Assembly: GCF_003569785.1 (NCBI RefSeq)
Contig: NZ_KZ983987.1
Location: 62,001 to 126,000 of the forward strand
Source: Leucobacter sp. wl10
Lineage (GTDB): Bacteria; Actinomycetota; Actinomycetes; Actinomycetales; Microbacteriaceae
DNA length: 64,000 nucleotides
Direction: 5' to 3'
This document shows positions 45,820-55,633 of this stretch, one piece after another. The translations under genes and the position numbers were made by a program. The notes beneath the pieces are model-generated. The model was given only the letters and a program-made list of their open reading frames with translations. It had not been told where the DNA came from and ran no database searches. Each line of letters begins with the position of its first letter. The stretch's first letter is position 1.

Positions 45820-46041
45820 TCAGACGATCCGGGGGAACTCCCGCGTTGAGAAGACCGTCTCGACGGGCACCTCGAAGTACTCGGCGATCCTGAGCGCCAG
45901 GTAGAGGCTCGGGCTGAACTCGCCCCGCTCGAGGTAGCCGATCGTCTGGTAGTGCACGCCGAGCGCGTCGGCGAGTTCGCGGCGCGACACCCTGCGCTCG
46001 GCGCGCAGCACCGCGATGCGGTTGTGAACGGTCTCTGACAC
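45820..46041 (-). CDS. small XRE-type DNA-binding protein
   Basis: 73 residues, almost all one helix-turn-helix (RRELADALGVHYQTIGYLER, near 20-39), followed by the ISPSLYLALRIAEYF-like helix of the YozG group. The GTG at 46041 lies 6 bases after the permease stop, so it is the third gene of the ABC-2 operon. Such proteins often repress their own operon; the palindrome at 47902 is a good candidate site. Confidence 0.88.
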   Translation of the reverse strand: MSETVHNRIAVLRAERRVSRRELADALGVHYQTIGYLERGEFSPSLYLALRIAEYFEVPVETVFSTREFPRIV

Positions 46042-46047
46042 TCGGCG

Positions 46048-46967
46048 CTACACTCCCCACTGCCGCTGGATGTCCCGCCGCCGCGCGGCCATCGCGGATC
46101 CGGACTCGCGTCGCGCCATGCGGCCGAGGAGCTTCGGGGCGAGCGAGAGGCCCACCACGGCCCAGGCCACCAGCACGGCGAACACCCATTCGACGCGCCA
46201 GGATCCCGCGATTTCCACGGCTGCCATCGTATCGGGCAGCAGCGAGGCCCGCATGCCGAGCCCCAACCAGTAGAGCGGGAACGCCTGCGCGATCCACTGC
46301 ACCCAGACGGGCAGCGCGACGAGCGGGTAGAAGATGCCCGAGATGCCGATGAGGATCATGAGCGGCATCATCACGACGCCCAGGCTCTTGGGGCTGTTGA
46401 TGAGGGCGCCGAGCACGGCGCCGATCGACAGGGTGGCGACGAGGCCGAGCAGCAGCACGCCGGTGAAGAGCAGCCAGCGGCCCGGCGTGCCGAACTCCAG
46501 CTCGGGGAATATCGCGAGGCCGGCGACGAGGATCAGGATCGCCCCGACGATCGACATGATCGCGTTCGCGGTGATCTCGCCGACCAGGTATCCGGTGGTG
46601 CCTCCCGGCACCGACTTCGAGCGCAGCAGCGTGCCGTTGGTGCGGTCCATCGCCAGCAGCGAGGTGATGCCCATGACCGCGCCGAACAGCGTGCTCATGG
46701 CGATGATGCTCGGCAGGCTCATGGCGCCCATGCCGACCGCCGCACCGTCGAAGTTGCCCCGCTGCATGAACAGGAGCACCGCGATGAAGACGGCGATGGG
46801 GATGAGGGTGCCGAGGATCTCGGAGGGGGTGGTGAGCATGATCCGCGTCGAGATCAGACCGCGGCGCAGGCCGGTGCGGTAGGCGTTCGCCTTCGGGCTC
46901 GTCCGCGCCACGCGGCGCCGCACCCCGGCGGCGTCGGTCGCGCTCGCGGCGCGTCGTGCTCGGTCGC

Positions 46968-46971
<4 letters not shown>
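46048..46971 (-). CDS. ABC-2 type transporter permease
   Basis: 307 residues with six membrane segments and a basic N-terminal tail of about 30 residues. The segments begin near IMLTTPSEILGTLIPIAVFI. The ATG at 46971 overlaps the ATPase gene by 4 bases (ATGA); longer frames upstream are shadows of that gene. With the ATPase it forms a two-subunit exporter for a peptide, drug or lipid. The substrate is unknown. Confidence 0.88.
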
Positions 46972-47867
<896 letters not shown>

Positions 47868-47900
47868 GGTCCCCTCCTATCGTGTCGCATATCATCGTAT

Positions 47901-48176
47901 TTATGTAGCACACATACTACATATCGGAGCAGGGGTGATCAAGCTCCGGACGTCGCGGCGACCCAGCGCGCTCACGCCGAAGAGGACAAGGATCGCCGCG
48001 CCCATGACGATCCAACCTGGTTCGCCGAGCACGGTCGCGAGCGCGGGATCCGCCTCGGGCGACATCGAGAACAGCGTGAAGGGACGTCCAGGACGCCGCG
48101 CCGGCCCCGCTCCTCGCCGAACGCGGCGAGTACGGGCTCTTCCGGGACCTCCGCCGGGTGGTCCCTCGTCGTCCAT
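47901..48176 (-). pseudogene. possible remnant of a small membrane protein gene
   Basis: A minus-strand frame of 91 codons has an Arg/Gly-rich first half unlike a real protein. Its second half does look like one: MSPEADPALATVLGEPGW, then one membrane segment (IVMGAAILVLFGVSALG), then RRDVRSLI. The upstream part of a normal gene may be lost or frameshifted; in another frame, PAEVPEEPVLAAFGEERG precedes it. The 3' end runs through the promoter zone. I cannot name a family, and chance is not excluded. Confidence 0.25.
47902..47923 (-). promoter_or_regulatory. operator-like palindrome at the ABC-2 operon promoter
   Basis: TATGTAG and CTACATA are perfect 7-base inverted repeats around an 8-base AT-rich centre, 35 bases before the ATPase start. 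It lies in the only AT-rich DNA of the region. It is a likely site for the small HTH protein of the same operon. Confidence 0.6.
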
Positions 48177-48241
48177 GCGTCCGGGTTTCCGTGGTCCGGC
48201 GCACCGCGGCCCCTCCCCGCGACGACGGATCCCCGACGTGC

Positions 48242-48295
48242 GGCCTCCCGCGGAAGGGAGGCCCGAGCTACCCGGGCCGGCGGGTGCCGGCCCGG
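48242..48295 (-). terminator. two tandem hairpins after the secreted-hydrolase gene
   Basis: GGCCTCCC-N6-GGGAGGCC (48242-48263) and CCGGGCCGGC-GGGT-GCCGGCCCGG (48272-48295) lie within 75 bases of the stop at 48313. They probably terminate the coaA transcript. Confidence 0.65.
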
Positions 48296-48312
48296 CGTGG
48301 GGAGGGACCGGA

Positions 48313-49497
48313 TCAGTACCAGCGCGGGTAGCGCGACTGCCAGGCGTTCCAAGCGGTGCAGGGCGTGCCGTAGGCCGCTTGGATGTACGCGAGGCCCCAG
48401 TCGACCTGCGTGGCCCCGTTCGTGCGCCAGTCGGATCCGGCGGCCGCCATCTTCTCGGCGGGGAGCGACTGCGGGATGCCGTACGCCCCGCTCGACGGGT
48501 TCAGCGCATCGGCGCGCCAGCCCGACTCTCCGTTCCAGAGCGGCACCAGACAGCCGAACTGGTCGTCTCCCCAGCCGTAGGCCCTCATCGCCTGGCGTGC
48601 GTAGGCCTGCGCTCCGGCGGGGTCCACGATCACCCCGGGATCCTGCCCTCCCGGCGGCCCGGCGCCGCCGCCCGGCTGGGAGGGGGGAGTCTCCTCCGCG
48701 GCGCGCTCCCGCTCCCGCTCCTGCTGGCGGAGCTCCTCCGCGACCCGCAGCCCGAGCTGGTAGCGCCGCTCGACGTCTGAGGTGGTGTCGCGGAGCGAGG
48801 CTAGCTGCGCATACACGGTGTCGCTGCGGTCGGCGGCCGCGCTCGCGGCGGCCTTGGCGCGCTGCGACACCTGCTCGGCCTCTTGCCTCGCGGCGCCAGC
48901 CTGCTCGGCGAGGTCCTCCCGCTCCTGCCTGGCCGCGGACGCCTGATCCTCGAGAGACGAGACGGCGTTCACCTCCTCTTTCGCCCGCTCGACGAGGGCG
49001 TTCCACGTGCCGGTCACCTGGGTGGCCGCGCCGAGCTTCGCCATGAACTCCTCGGGATCCTGCGACGAGGCGAGTTCGCCGTACCGGGCGAGGCCGGTTC
49101 CGTCGCGATAGAGCCAGGCGACGGTGCGACCCAGCGCGTCGCTGTTCCCGGCGAGCGACTCCCGCGCCCGCGCCAGCCGCGCAGCGAGCTGCTCCTCCAT
49201 CGCGACGGCATCGGTCAGGGCGGTGTCGGCCTGACGCGCGGCTTCGGCCCGCTCGATCGCGGTGACGGAGGCCTCTGCCGCCTCCGCCTGCGCCCGCTGG
49301 AGCGCCCCCTGCAACCTCTCGTACTCGGCCCGCGAAGCCTGCTCCGAGCTCTTCGCGGCCTCAACTTCCTCCCAGGTCGGATAGCCGGGAGCGACCTCGT
49401 TCTCCGGAGCGGCCGCGCCGGGCGACGCCCAGACCAGGAGGAGCGCCGCGGACAGGACCGCGATCGCGATACGGCGTGGAGTCGACACGAGAGCCAC
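48313..49497 (-). CDS. secreted coiled-coil protein with lytic-transglycosylase-like C-terminus
   Basis: 394 residues. A signal peptide (about 1-29, ending near GAAAPEN) is followed by a long Ala/Glu/Gln-rich coiled coil (about 40-260), a Pro/Gly linker, and a C-terminal domain of about 85 residues. The last has VPLWNGESGWRADALNP and AYGIPQSLPAEKM, the pattern of an SLT/resuscitation-promoting-like muralytic domain with the Glu of NGESGW as candidate catalytic residue. It should act in the cell wall. It starts (GTG) one base after the coaA stop, so it is probably co-transcribed with it. Confidence 0.82.
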   Translation of the reverse strand: MALVSTPRRIAIAVLSAALLLVWASPGAAAPENEVAPGYPTWEEVEAAKSSEQASRAEYERLQGALQRAQAEAAEASVTAIERAEAARQADTALTDAVAMEEQLAARLARARESLAGNSDALGRTVAWLYRDGTGLARYGELASSQDPEEFMAKLGAATQVTGTWNALVERAKEEVNAVSSLEDQASAARQEREDLAEQAGAARQEAEQVSQRAKAAASAAADRSDTVYAQLASLRDTTSDVERRYQLGLRVAEELRQQERERERAAEETPPSQPGGGAGPPGGQDPGVIVDPAGAQAYARQAMRAYGWGDDQFGCLVPLWNGESGWRADALNPSSGAYGIPQSLPAEKMAAAGSDWRTNGATQVDWGLAYIQAAYGTPCTAWNAWQSRYPRWY

Positions 49498-49498
49498 C

Positions 49499-50518
49499 CT
49501 ACAGCTTGCGCAGCAGCACCTTCTGCACCCGGTGATCCGCCTCCTTGCGCAGCACCAGCGTGGCCCTGGCCCGGGTGGGCCGGATGTTCTCGATGAGGTT
49601 GGGTTCGTTGATGTTCGCCCAGTACTCGTCGGCGAGCGCCGCGGCGACCTCGTCGTCGAGCGTGGCGAACCGGCGGAAATAGGAGTCGGGGTTGGAGAAC
49701 GCGCTCTCGCGGAGATGCAGGAAGCGGTTGCGGTACCACTGCTGGATGTCGGACGTGCGGGCGTCGACGTACAGCGAGAAGTCGAAGAGATCGCTGACGG
49801 CCAGCGGGTGCTGCATCGACGGCGGCTGCAGCACGTTGAGCCCCTCGACGATGAGGATGTCGGGCTGTCGCACGACCGTGAACTCGCCCGGTACGATGTC
49901 GTAGACCAGGTGGCTGTAGTGGGGCGCGCACACCTCGTCGACGCCGGCCTTCACCTGGGACACGAAGCGCAGCAGGGCGCGACGGTCGTACGATTCGGGG
50001 AAGCCCTTGCGCGCGGAGATGCCTCGGCGGTGCAGCTCGGCGTTGGGGTAGAGGAAGCCGTCGGTCGTGACGAGTTCGACGCGCGGGGTCTCGGGCCACC
50101 TGGCGAGGAGGTCGCGGAGGATGCGGGCCACGGTCGACTTGCCGACGGCGACGGACCCCGCGATCCCGATCACGAAGGGGCTTTGGCGCTCGCCGTCGCG
50201 CTGAAGGAAGCCGCGGGTGCGCTGGTGCATCTCGCGCGCCGCGATGGCGTACTGGTTGATGAGGCGGCTGAGCGGCCGGTAGACCTCGGAGACCTCGGCC
50301 AGATCGAGCGGCTCGCCGAGGCCGCGGAACGCGTCGATCTCCTGCTCGGTGAGCGGCATGGGGGTCTCGCCCGCGAGGCGCGCCCATTCGGCGCGGTCGA
50401 TCTCGGTGAAGGGGGAGGTGTACTCGGGTCGGATGAGCGCCTGCGTGTCGGTGCCGGGCACCGGGGCGCCGGCGCTCACGGGAGACGCGGGATCTGGGGC
50501 GGTGCTGTACTCGGCCAT
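49499..50518 (-). CDS. coaA: type I pantothenate kinase
   Basis: First committed step of coenzyme A synthesis; 339 residues. The P-loop GSVAVGKST is at 121-129 and YDIVPGEF and [12 protein letters not shown] are typical of CoaA. The ATG at 50518 starts 33 bases from the divergent glmS. In related genomes coaA is also next to glmM or glmS, so this marks the end of the accessory insertion. Confidence 0.96.
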   Translation of the reverse strand: MAEYSTAPDPASPVSAGAPVPGTDTQALIRPEYTSPFTEIDRAEWARLAGETPMPLTEQEIDAFRGLGEPLDLAEVSEVYRPLSRLINQYAIAAREMHQRTRGFLQRDGERQSPFVIGIAGSVAVGKSTVARILRDLLARWPETPRVELVTTDGFLYPNAELHRRGISARKGFPESYDRRALLRFVSQVKAGVDEVCAPHYSHLVYDIVPGEFTVVRQPDILIVEGLNVLQPPSMQHPLAVSDLFDFSLYVDARTSDIQQWYRNRFLHLRESAFSNPDSYFRRFATLDDEVAAALADEYWANINEPNLIENIRPTRARATLVLRKEADHRVQKVLLRKL

Positions 50519-50537
50519 CGTTCATCCATCGTGCCAC

Positions 50538-50543
50538 TAAACT
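50538..50543 (+). promoter_or_regulatory. -10 box for a leaderless glmS transcript
   Basis: TAAACT ends 7 bases before the glmS ATG, the distance at which transcription would start at the A of the start codon. No ribosome binding site lies upstream of glmS. The -35 is poor. Leaderless mRNAs are common in actinobacteria. Confidence 0.6.
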
Positions 50544-50550
50544 TGGTCGC

Positions 50551-52401
50551 ATGTGTGGAATCGTCGGATATGTCGGCCCGAATGACACGGTCGAAGGGCT
50601 CCTCAACGGGCTGCGCCGCCTGGAGTACCGAGGCTACGATTCGGCGGGCATCGCCGTGATCGATGGCGTCGACGAGATCTCCGTGCGCAAGCGCTCTGGC
50701 AAGCTGGCCCGGCTCGAGGAACTGCTCGAGGCCAACCCGGTGCAGGCCGCCGGAACGGGGATCGGGCACACCCGGTGGGCCACCCACGGAGGCCCGACCG
50801 ACGCGAACGCGCACCCGCATCTGGGAGACGGCGGCAGGCTGGCGCTGATCCACAACGGCATCGTCGAGAACTTCGCCGAGCTGCGGAGCGAGCTCGAGGC
50901 CGAGGGCATCGAGCTGATCAGCGAGACCGACACCGAGGTCGTGGCGGCACTCGTGGGCCGCGAGGTGTCTCGCCTGGGAGACCTGGAGACCGCGTTCCGC
51001 TCCGTGGTCGCGCGACTCGAAGGCACCTTCACGCTGCTCGCCATGCACCGCGACGAGCCGGGCAAGGTGGTCGCAGCCCGGCACCACTCGCCGCTCGTGG
51101 TGGGGCTCGGCGAGGGTGAGAACTTCCTCGGATCAGACGTCGCCGCCTTCGTGTCGTCGACGCGGCGCGCGGTCGCGGTCGACGAGGACAACATCGCGAT
51201 CATCACCCCCGACGAGGTGCGCATCACCGATTTCGCGGGCGAACCGGTCGAGTTCACCGAGTACGAGGTGGAGTGGGACGCGGAGGCCGCCGACAAGGGC
51301 GGCTGGTCCTCGTTCATGGCGAAGGAGATCAACGACCAGCCCGACGCTGTGGAGAACACGGTGCGGGGCCGGGTGACGGGCGGCGGCGTGGACATCCCCG
51401 AGCTCTCGGCCCTCGGAGACGACCGCGTCGGCGGCATCGACCGCATCGTCATCATCGCGTGCGGCACGGCCTCGTACGCCGGCCAGGTGGGGGCCTACGC
51501 GATCGAGCAGTGGGCCCGCATCCCGGTCGAGGTGCAGCTCAGCCACGAGTTCCGCTACCGGGATCCCGTGCTCTCCGACCGCACGATGGTCATCTCCGTC
51601 AGCCAGTCTGGCGAGACCATGGACACGCTCATGGCCGTGAAGTACGCGAGCGAGCGCGGCGTGACCACGGTGTCGGTGTGCAACACGCAGAGCGCCACGA
51701 TCCCGCGGGAATCCGACGCGGTGGTCTACACGCACGCGGGCCCGGAGGTGGCGGTGGCCTCGACCAAGGCGTTCGTCGCCCAGGTCACGGCGCTCTACCT
51801 GATCGGCCTGCACCTGGGCCGCGTGCGCGGCACGCTGTCGGCCGAGGACTCGGCCGAGGCCGTCGCGCAGTTCGGGGCGCTGCCCGAGAAGGTGCGCGAG
51901 GCCGTGGACACCCACGATCAGATCGCGCAGCTCGCGCACTGGATGGCCGACACGCGCTCCGTGCTGTTCCTCGGGCGCCACGTGGGCTACCCGATCGCGC
52001 TCGAGGGCGCGCTCAAGCTCAAGGAGATCGCCTACATCCACGCCGAGGGCTTCGCCGCAGGCGAGCTCAAGCACGGCCCCATCGCCCTGATCGACCACGG
52101 CCAGCCCGTGTTCGTGCTCGTGCCGAGCCCCCGCACCTCGCCGCTCATGCACTCGAAGGTCGTCTCCAACATCCAGGAGATCCGGGCGCGCGGCGCGCGG
52201 GTCATCGCGGTCGTGGAGAAGGGCGACACCGCGGTGCTGCCCTACGCCGACGACGTCATCCGCCTACCGCTCGCCGACGCCTTCTTCGAGCCCCTGCTGC
52301 AGGTGATCCCCCTGCAGTGGTTCGCGCTCGAGCTGTCGACGGCGAAGGGCCTCGACGTCGACCAGCCGCGCAACCTCGCCAAGTCGGTCACGGTGGAGTG
52401 A
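50551..52401 (+). CDS. glmS: glutamine-fructose-6-phosphate aminotransferase
   Basis: Makes glucosamine-6-phosphate; 616 residues. Cys2 (MCGIVGYVG) is the glutaminase nucleophile, and the two SIS isomerase domains follow from about residue 295 (IIACGTASYAGQVG) with the C-terminal LAKSVTVE signature. The gene begins directly at a putative transcription start, and its stop lies 12 bases before acpS. The 32-base gap to coaA leaves no room for a glmS ribozyme. Confidence 0.97.
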   Translation: MCGIVGYVGPNDTVEGLLNGLRRLEYRGYDSAGIAVIDGVDEISVRKRSGKLARLEELLEANPVQAAGTGIGHTRWATHGGPTDANAHPHLGDGGRLALIHNGIVENFAELRSELEAEGIELISETDTEVVAALVGREVSRLGDLETAFRSVVARLEGTFTLLAMHRDEPGKVVAARHHSPLVVGLGEGENFLGSDVAAFVSSTRRAVAVDEDNIAIITPDEVRITDFAGEPVEFTEYEVEWDAEAADKGGWSSFMAKEINDQPDAVENTVRGRVTGGGVDIPELSALGDDRVGGIDRIVIIACGTASYAGQVGAYAIEQWARIPVEVQLSHEFRYRDPVLSDRTMVISVSQSGETMDTLMAVKYASERGVTTVSVCNTQSATIPRESDAVVYTHAGPEVAVASTKAFVAQVTALYLIGLHLGRVRGTLSAEDSAEAVAQFGALPEKVREAVDTHDQIAQLAHWMADTRSVLFLGRHVGYPIALEGALKLKEIAYIHAEGFAAGELKHGPIALIDHGQPVFVLVPSPRTSPLMHSKVVSNIQEIRARGARVIAVVEKGDTAVLPYADDVIRLPLADAFFEPLLQVIPLQWFALELSTAKGLDVDQPRNLAKSVTVE

Positions 52402-52412
52402 CCCGCCCCCGC

Positions 52413-52847
52413 ATGATCATCGGGATCGGCGTCGACACCGTCGACATCGCGCGTCTCGAGCGGCAGCTCGGGCGCACCCCGGCGCTGCGCGGGCGACTGT
52501 TCACCCCCGCCGAGGCGGCACTGCCGACGGGGTCGCTCGCCGCCCGCTTCGCGGCGAAGGAGGCGCTCATCAAAGCGCTCGGAGGTTCGGCGGGGCTGCG
52601 CTGGCACGACCTCGAGGTGGTGCGGGATGCGGATCGAGCGCCCTCGTTCGCGGCGACGCCTGGTCTCTCCGCCGCGCTGGCCGCCCGCGGCGCGGATCGG
52701 GCGCACCTCTCGATGACGCACGACGGCGGGCTCGCGACCGCGTTCGTGATCGTGGAGTCGCTCGGCGGATCGGCGCCTCGGTCTTCGGAGGCGCGCGGTA
52801 CGCTCGCAGCGGAGGCGGCAACGCGGACGGGAACGGGGCAGGCATGA
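52413..52847 (+). CDS. acpS: holo-[acyl-carrier-protein] synthase
   Basis: Transfers 4'-phosphopantetheine to ACP; 144 residues. MIIGIGVDTVDIARLERQ and the metal-binding FAAKEALIKALG helix identify it. A GTG at 52398 overlaps the glmS stop in frame and may be the true start, adding five residues; the ATG at 52413 matches the family better. An Ala/Thr/Arg-rich tail of about 20 residues extends the C-terminus. It precedes alr with a 4-base overlap. Confidence 0.93.
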   Translation: MIIGIGVDTVDIARLERQLGRTPALRGRLFTPAEAALPTGSLAARFAAKEALIKALGGSAGLRWHDLEVVRDADRAPSFAATPGLSAALAARGADRAHLSMTHDGGLATAFVIVESLGGSAPRSSEARGTLAAEAATRTGTGQA

Positions 52848-53989
52848 GGACAGGATCGATGCGGGTGGCCGAGATCTCGCTGCCGGCGATCAGGCACAAC
52901 GTGGCGCGCGTGCGCGAGCTCACGGGGGGTGCCGTGATCGTGGTGGTGAAGGCGGACGGCTACGGCCACGGCGCCGTGATCTCGGCCGAGGCTGCGCTCG
53001 CCGGCGGTGCGTCGATGGTGGCCACCGCCGACCTCGAGGAGGCGCTCGCGCTTCGCGATGCGGGTATCGAGGCGCCCATCCTCTGCTGGCTGCACGGCGT
53101 GCACGCCGACTTCGGTCAGGCTGTGGCCGCCGACATCGAGATCGGCGTCAGCCACATGCGGCAGCTGGAGGCGCTCGCCGATGCCGCGGAGCGCTCGGGC
53201 CGGACCGCGTCGATGCAGTTCAAGATCGACACGGGGCTCAGCCGCAACGGCGCGGCGCCCGAGGAGTGGGAGGCGCTCTTCGAGCGCGCGGCGGCGCTGC
53301 AGCGGGCCGGGGCCGTGCGGGTGCGCGGCATCTTCAGCCACCTGGCGAACGCGGGTGACGAGTACGATCGGGCTCAGGCCGCGCGCTTCGACGAGGCGGT
53401 CGAGATGCTCCGCTCGGCGGGCGTGGAACCCGAGATGATCCACCTGGCGGCCAGCGCGGCGACCTTCTCCTCGCCGCACCTGCACTACAACACCGTGCGC
53501 GTTGGGGTCGTCGCCTACGGGCTCAGCCCCTTCGCCGATAAGACGTCGGCCCAGCTCGGGCTCGTCCCGGCCATGACCCTGCGCTCGGAGGTCGTCGCGC
53601 TGCGGGGCGTGCCCGCGGGAACCGGGGTCTCCTACGGCTTCAATCACGTCTGCGAGACGGCGACCACGCTCGCGCTGGTGCCGATGGGCTACGCCGACGG
53701 CATGCCGCGCGCGCTCAACGGCGCCGGCGCCTGGGTCACGGTCGCGGGCGAGCACCGTCCGATCGTCGGGCGCATCGGCATGGACCAGTTCATCGTCGAC
53801 GTGGGCCCGGTGGGCGGTCGCATCGACCTGGGCGAGTCCGTGGTGCTCTTCGGCGATCCCGAGCGAGGTCATCCGCCCGTCGAGATCTGGGCCGGCCTCA
53901 TGCGCACGATCAACTACGAGATCGTCGCGGGCATCGGCCCGCGCGTGCTGCGCGTCCCCTCGGAGGAACCGCTGGCGGGTGCGGCGTGA
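52844..53989 (+). CDS. alr: alanine racemase
   Basis: PLP enzyme that supplies D-alanine for murein; 381 residues. Lys36 in VVKADGYGHG binds PLP; the Tyr of GVSYGFNH is the second catalytic base. It has ATGA and GTGA overlaps with its neighbours. In many relatives nnrD lies between acpS and alr; here it does not. Confidence 0.95.
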   Translation: MRTGSMRVAEISLPAIRHNVARVRELTGGAVIVVVKADGYGHGAVISAEAALAGGASMVATADLEEALALRDAGIEAPILCWLHGVHADFGQAVAADIEIGVSHMRQLEALADAAERSGRTASMQFKIDTGLSRNGAAPEEWEALFERAAALQRAGAVRVRGIFSHLANAGDEYDRAQAARFDEAVEMLRSAGVEPEMIHLAASAATFSSPHLHYNTVRVGVVAYGLSPFADKTSAQLGLVPAMTLRSEVVALRGVPAGTGVSYGFNHVCETATTLALVPMGYADGMPRALNGAGAWVTVAGEHRPIVGRIGMDQFIVDVGPVGGRIDLGESVVLFGDPERGHPPVEIWAGLMRTINYEIVAGIGPRVLRVPSEEPLAGAA

Positions 53990-54498
53990 GCGGTGCCGTG
54001 CCGGTGACGCTGCGGATCGCCGATCCCGACGCGATGCACGAGCTCGGCGTCAGGCTCGGGGGCCGGCTGCGCGCCGGCGATCTCGTGCTGCTGACCGGTC
54101 CGCTCGGCGCGGGCAAGACCACGCTCACGCGCGGCATCGGCGAGGGGCTCGGAGTGCGCGGTCCCGTGCAGAGCCCGACGTTCGTGCTGGCGCGCACCCA
54201 TCCGTCGCTCTCGGGCGGGGCACCGCTCGTGCACGTCGACGCCTACCGGCTCGGGGGCGCCGACGAGCTCGACGACCTCGACATCGACTTCGAGGGCGCG
54301 GTGGTGGTGGCCGAGTGGGGCTCCGGCGTGGTCGATCGACCGGGATCGTGGATCGAGATCGTGATCGAGCGGCCCGTCGGAGGTCGCCTCCCGGCGGAGG
54401 GCGCGGTCGAGGCCGACTGGTCCGAGGTCGCGGTCGAGGCCCGCGTCGTGACCGTCGCCGGGCACGGTTCGCGGTGGTCCGAGGGGGTGCTGCAGTGA
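53986..54498 (+). CDS. tsaE: tRNA threonylcarbamoyladenosine ATPase TsaE
   Basis: ATPase of the t6A tRNA-modification complex; 170 residues. Walker A is GPLGAGKTT (38-46), and the conserved SPTFVLARTH and HVDAYRL motifs are seen. The GTG overlaps the alr stop and its stop overlaps the tsaB start (both GTGA). Confidence 0.95.
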   Translation: MSGAVPVTLRIADPDAMHELGVRLGGRLRAGDLVLLTGPLGAGKTTLTRGIGEGLGVRGPVQSPTFVLARTHPSLSGGAPLVHVDAYRLGGADELDDLDIDFEGAVVVAEWGSGVVDRPGSWIEIVIERPVGGRLPAEGAVEADWSEVAVEARVVTVAGHGSRWSEGVLQ

Positions 54499-55139
54499 CT
54501 CCGGAGGCGCCGGGGCTGGGCGCACACGTGCTGCTCGCGATCGACACTGCGATCGGCACCGCCGTCGCGCTCGGCGCCGCGGGGCGCGTGTACGAGGCGG
54601 TCGGCGACGATCCGCGGGGCCACGCGGAGGCGATCGGACCGCTGCTCGAAGAGGTCTTCCGCGCGAGCGGGGTGCCGCCCGAGGCGGTGACCGGCGTCGT
54701 GGCGGGGATCGGGCCCGGCCCGTTCACCGGTCTGCGGGTCGGGATCGCGGCCGCGCACGCCTTCGCGCTCGGCCGGGGCGTCCCGGTGCTTCCCCTGCAC
54801 GGTCACGAGGCCGTGGCTCTGGACGCGCTCGAGGGCACGGCGCTGCCGGGAGTGCGGGTGGTGCAGGACGCGCGGCGGCGCGAGCTCTTCGTCTCCGAGT
54901 ACGCGGGGCTCGACCGGGCCGGCGTTCCCGAGCGCAGCTCGGGGCCGCGCCTCGTCGCGCGGGCCGACCATGATCCCGTGCCGAACGAGGTCTGGCCCGA
55001 GCGCATCCCCGCGCCCTCGCTCGTGAGGCTGGCCGCGCGGCGCCTGGCGGCCGGGCGCAACTTCGAGCCCGACCGCGCCGTGTACCTGCGCGTCCCCGAT
55101 GTGCAGCAGCCCCGCGCGCCGAAGCGGGTGTCGACGTGA
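54495..55139 (+). CDS. tsaB: tRNA threonylcarbamoyladenosine scaffold TsaB
   Basis: Partner of TsaD in t6A synthesis; 214 residues. The start LLAIDTAIGTAVALG and the GPGPFTGLRVGIAAAHAFAL segment are diagnostic. The GTG at 54495 sits in a 4-base overlap with tsaE; an earlier in-frame reading is a shadow of tsaE. The pseudo-active site lacks TsaD's metal-binding His pair, as is normal. Confidence 0.94.
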   Translation: MTPEAPGLGAHVLLAIDTAIGTAVALGAAGRVYEAVGDDPRGHAEAIGPLLEEVFRASGVPPEAVTGVVAGIGPGPFTGLRVGIAAAHAFALGRGVPVLPLHGHEAVALDALEGTALPGVRVVQDARRRELFVSEYAGLDRAGVPERSSGPRLVARADHDPVPNEVWPERIPAPSLVRLAARRLAAGRNFEPDRAVYLRVPDVQQPRAPKRVST

Positions 55140-55633
55140 CCCCGACGAGCCGGCCGGCCGGGGGAGAACCGGCGTCATCGCTGTCGCTGCGCGAGGCGGG
55201 GGCGAGCGACCTCGATGCGATCTGGGCCATCGAGCGCGCCGTGTTCGGCGCTGAGGCGTGGTCGCGCGACATGATGCGCGAGGAGCTCACCGCCGACCAC
55301 CGCCACTACCTCGCGCTCGTCGATCGATCCGGCGGGGTGCGGGGATACGCCGGGTTGCTCGTCGTGGGCGGCGAGGGCGACGTGCAGACCGTCGCCGTCG
55401 CCCCCGAGGCGCGCGGGGGCGGTCACGGGCGGCGGCTCATGACCGCGCTGCTCGCCGAGGCCCGGCGCCGGGGCGTGCGCGAGGTGTTTCTCGAGGTGAG
55501 GGCCGACAACCCGGTCGCGCGTCGGCTGTACGCGTCGCTGGGGTTCGGGGAGATCGGCGTGCGCCCGCGGTACTACCAGCCCGACGGCGTCGACGCCGTC
55601 GTCATGAGGCTCGAGACGGAGGGCCCACGATGA
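55136..55633 (+). CDS. rimI: ribosomal-protein-alanine N-acetyltransferase RimI
   Basis: GNAT acetyltransferase that modifies the N-terminus of S18 in Escherichia coli; 165 residues. [21 protein letters not shown] holds the acetyl-CoA loop and [15 protein letters not shown] the conserved end. It is encoded between tsaB and tsaD, as in most actinobacteria. GTG start in a 4-base overlap with tsaB. Confidence 0.93.
   Translation: MTPTSRPAGGEPASSLSLREAGASDLDAIWAIERAVFGAEAWSRDMMREELTADHRHYLALVDRSGGVRGYAGLLVVGGEGDVQTVAVAPEARGGGHGRRLMTALLAEARRRGVREVFLEVRADNPVARRLYASLGFGEIGVRPRYYQPDGVDAVVMRLETEGPR

Larger units (their letters stand above)
47868..48312. other. gap with promoter, possible decayed gene and two terminators
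   Basis: 445 bases. From left: the AT-rich promoter zone of the ABC-2 operon (47880-47930), a stretch with a possible gene remnant on the minus strand (47901-48176), and two hairpins that probably terminate the minus-strand transcript of the gene at 48313. Confidence 0.55.

Noticed and set aside
50519-50550. glmS ribozyme upstream of glmS
   Set aside because: Only 32 bases separate glmS from coaA, far too short for the ribozyme.
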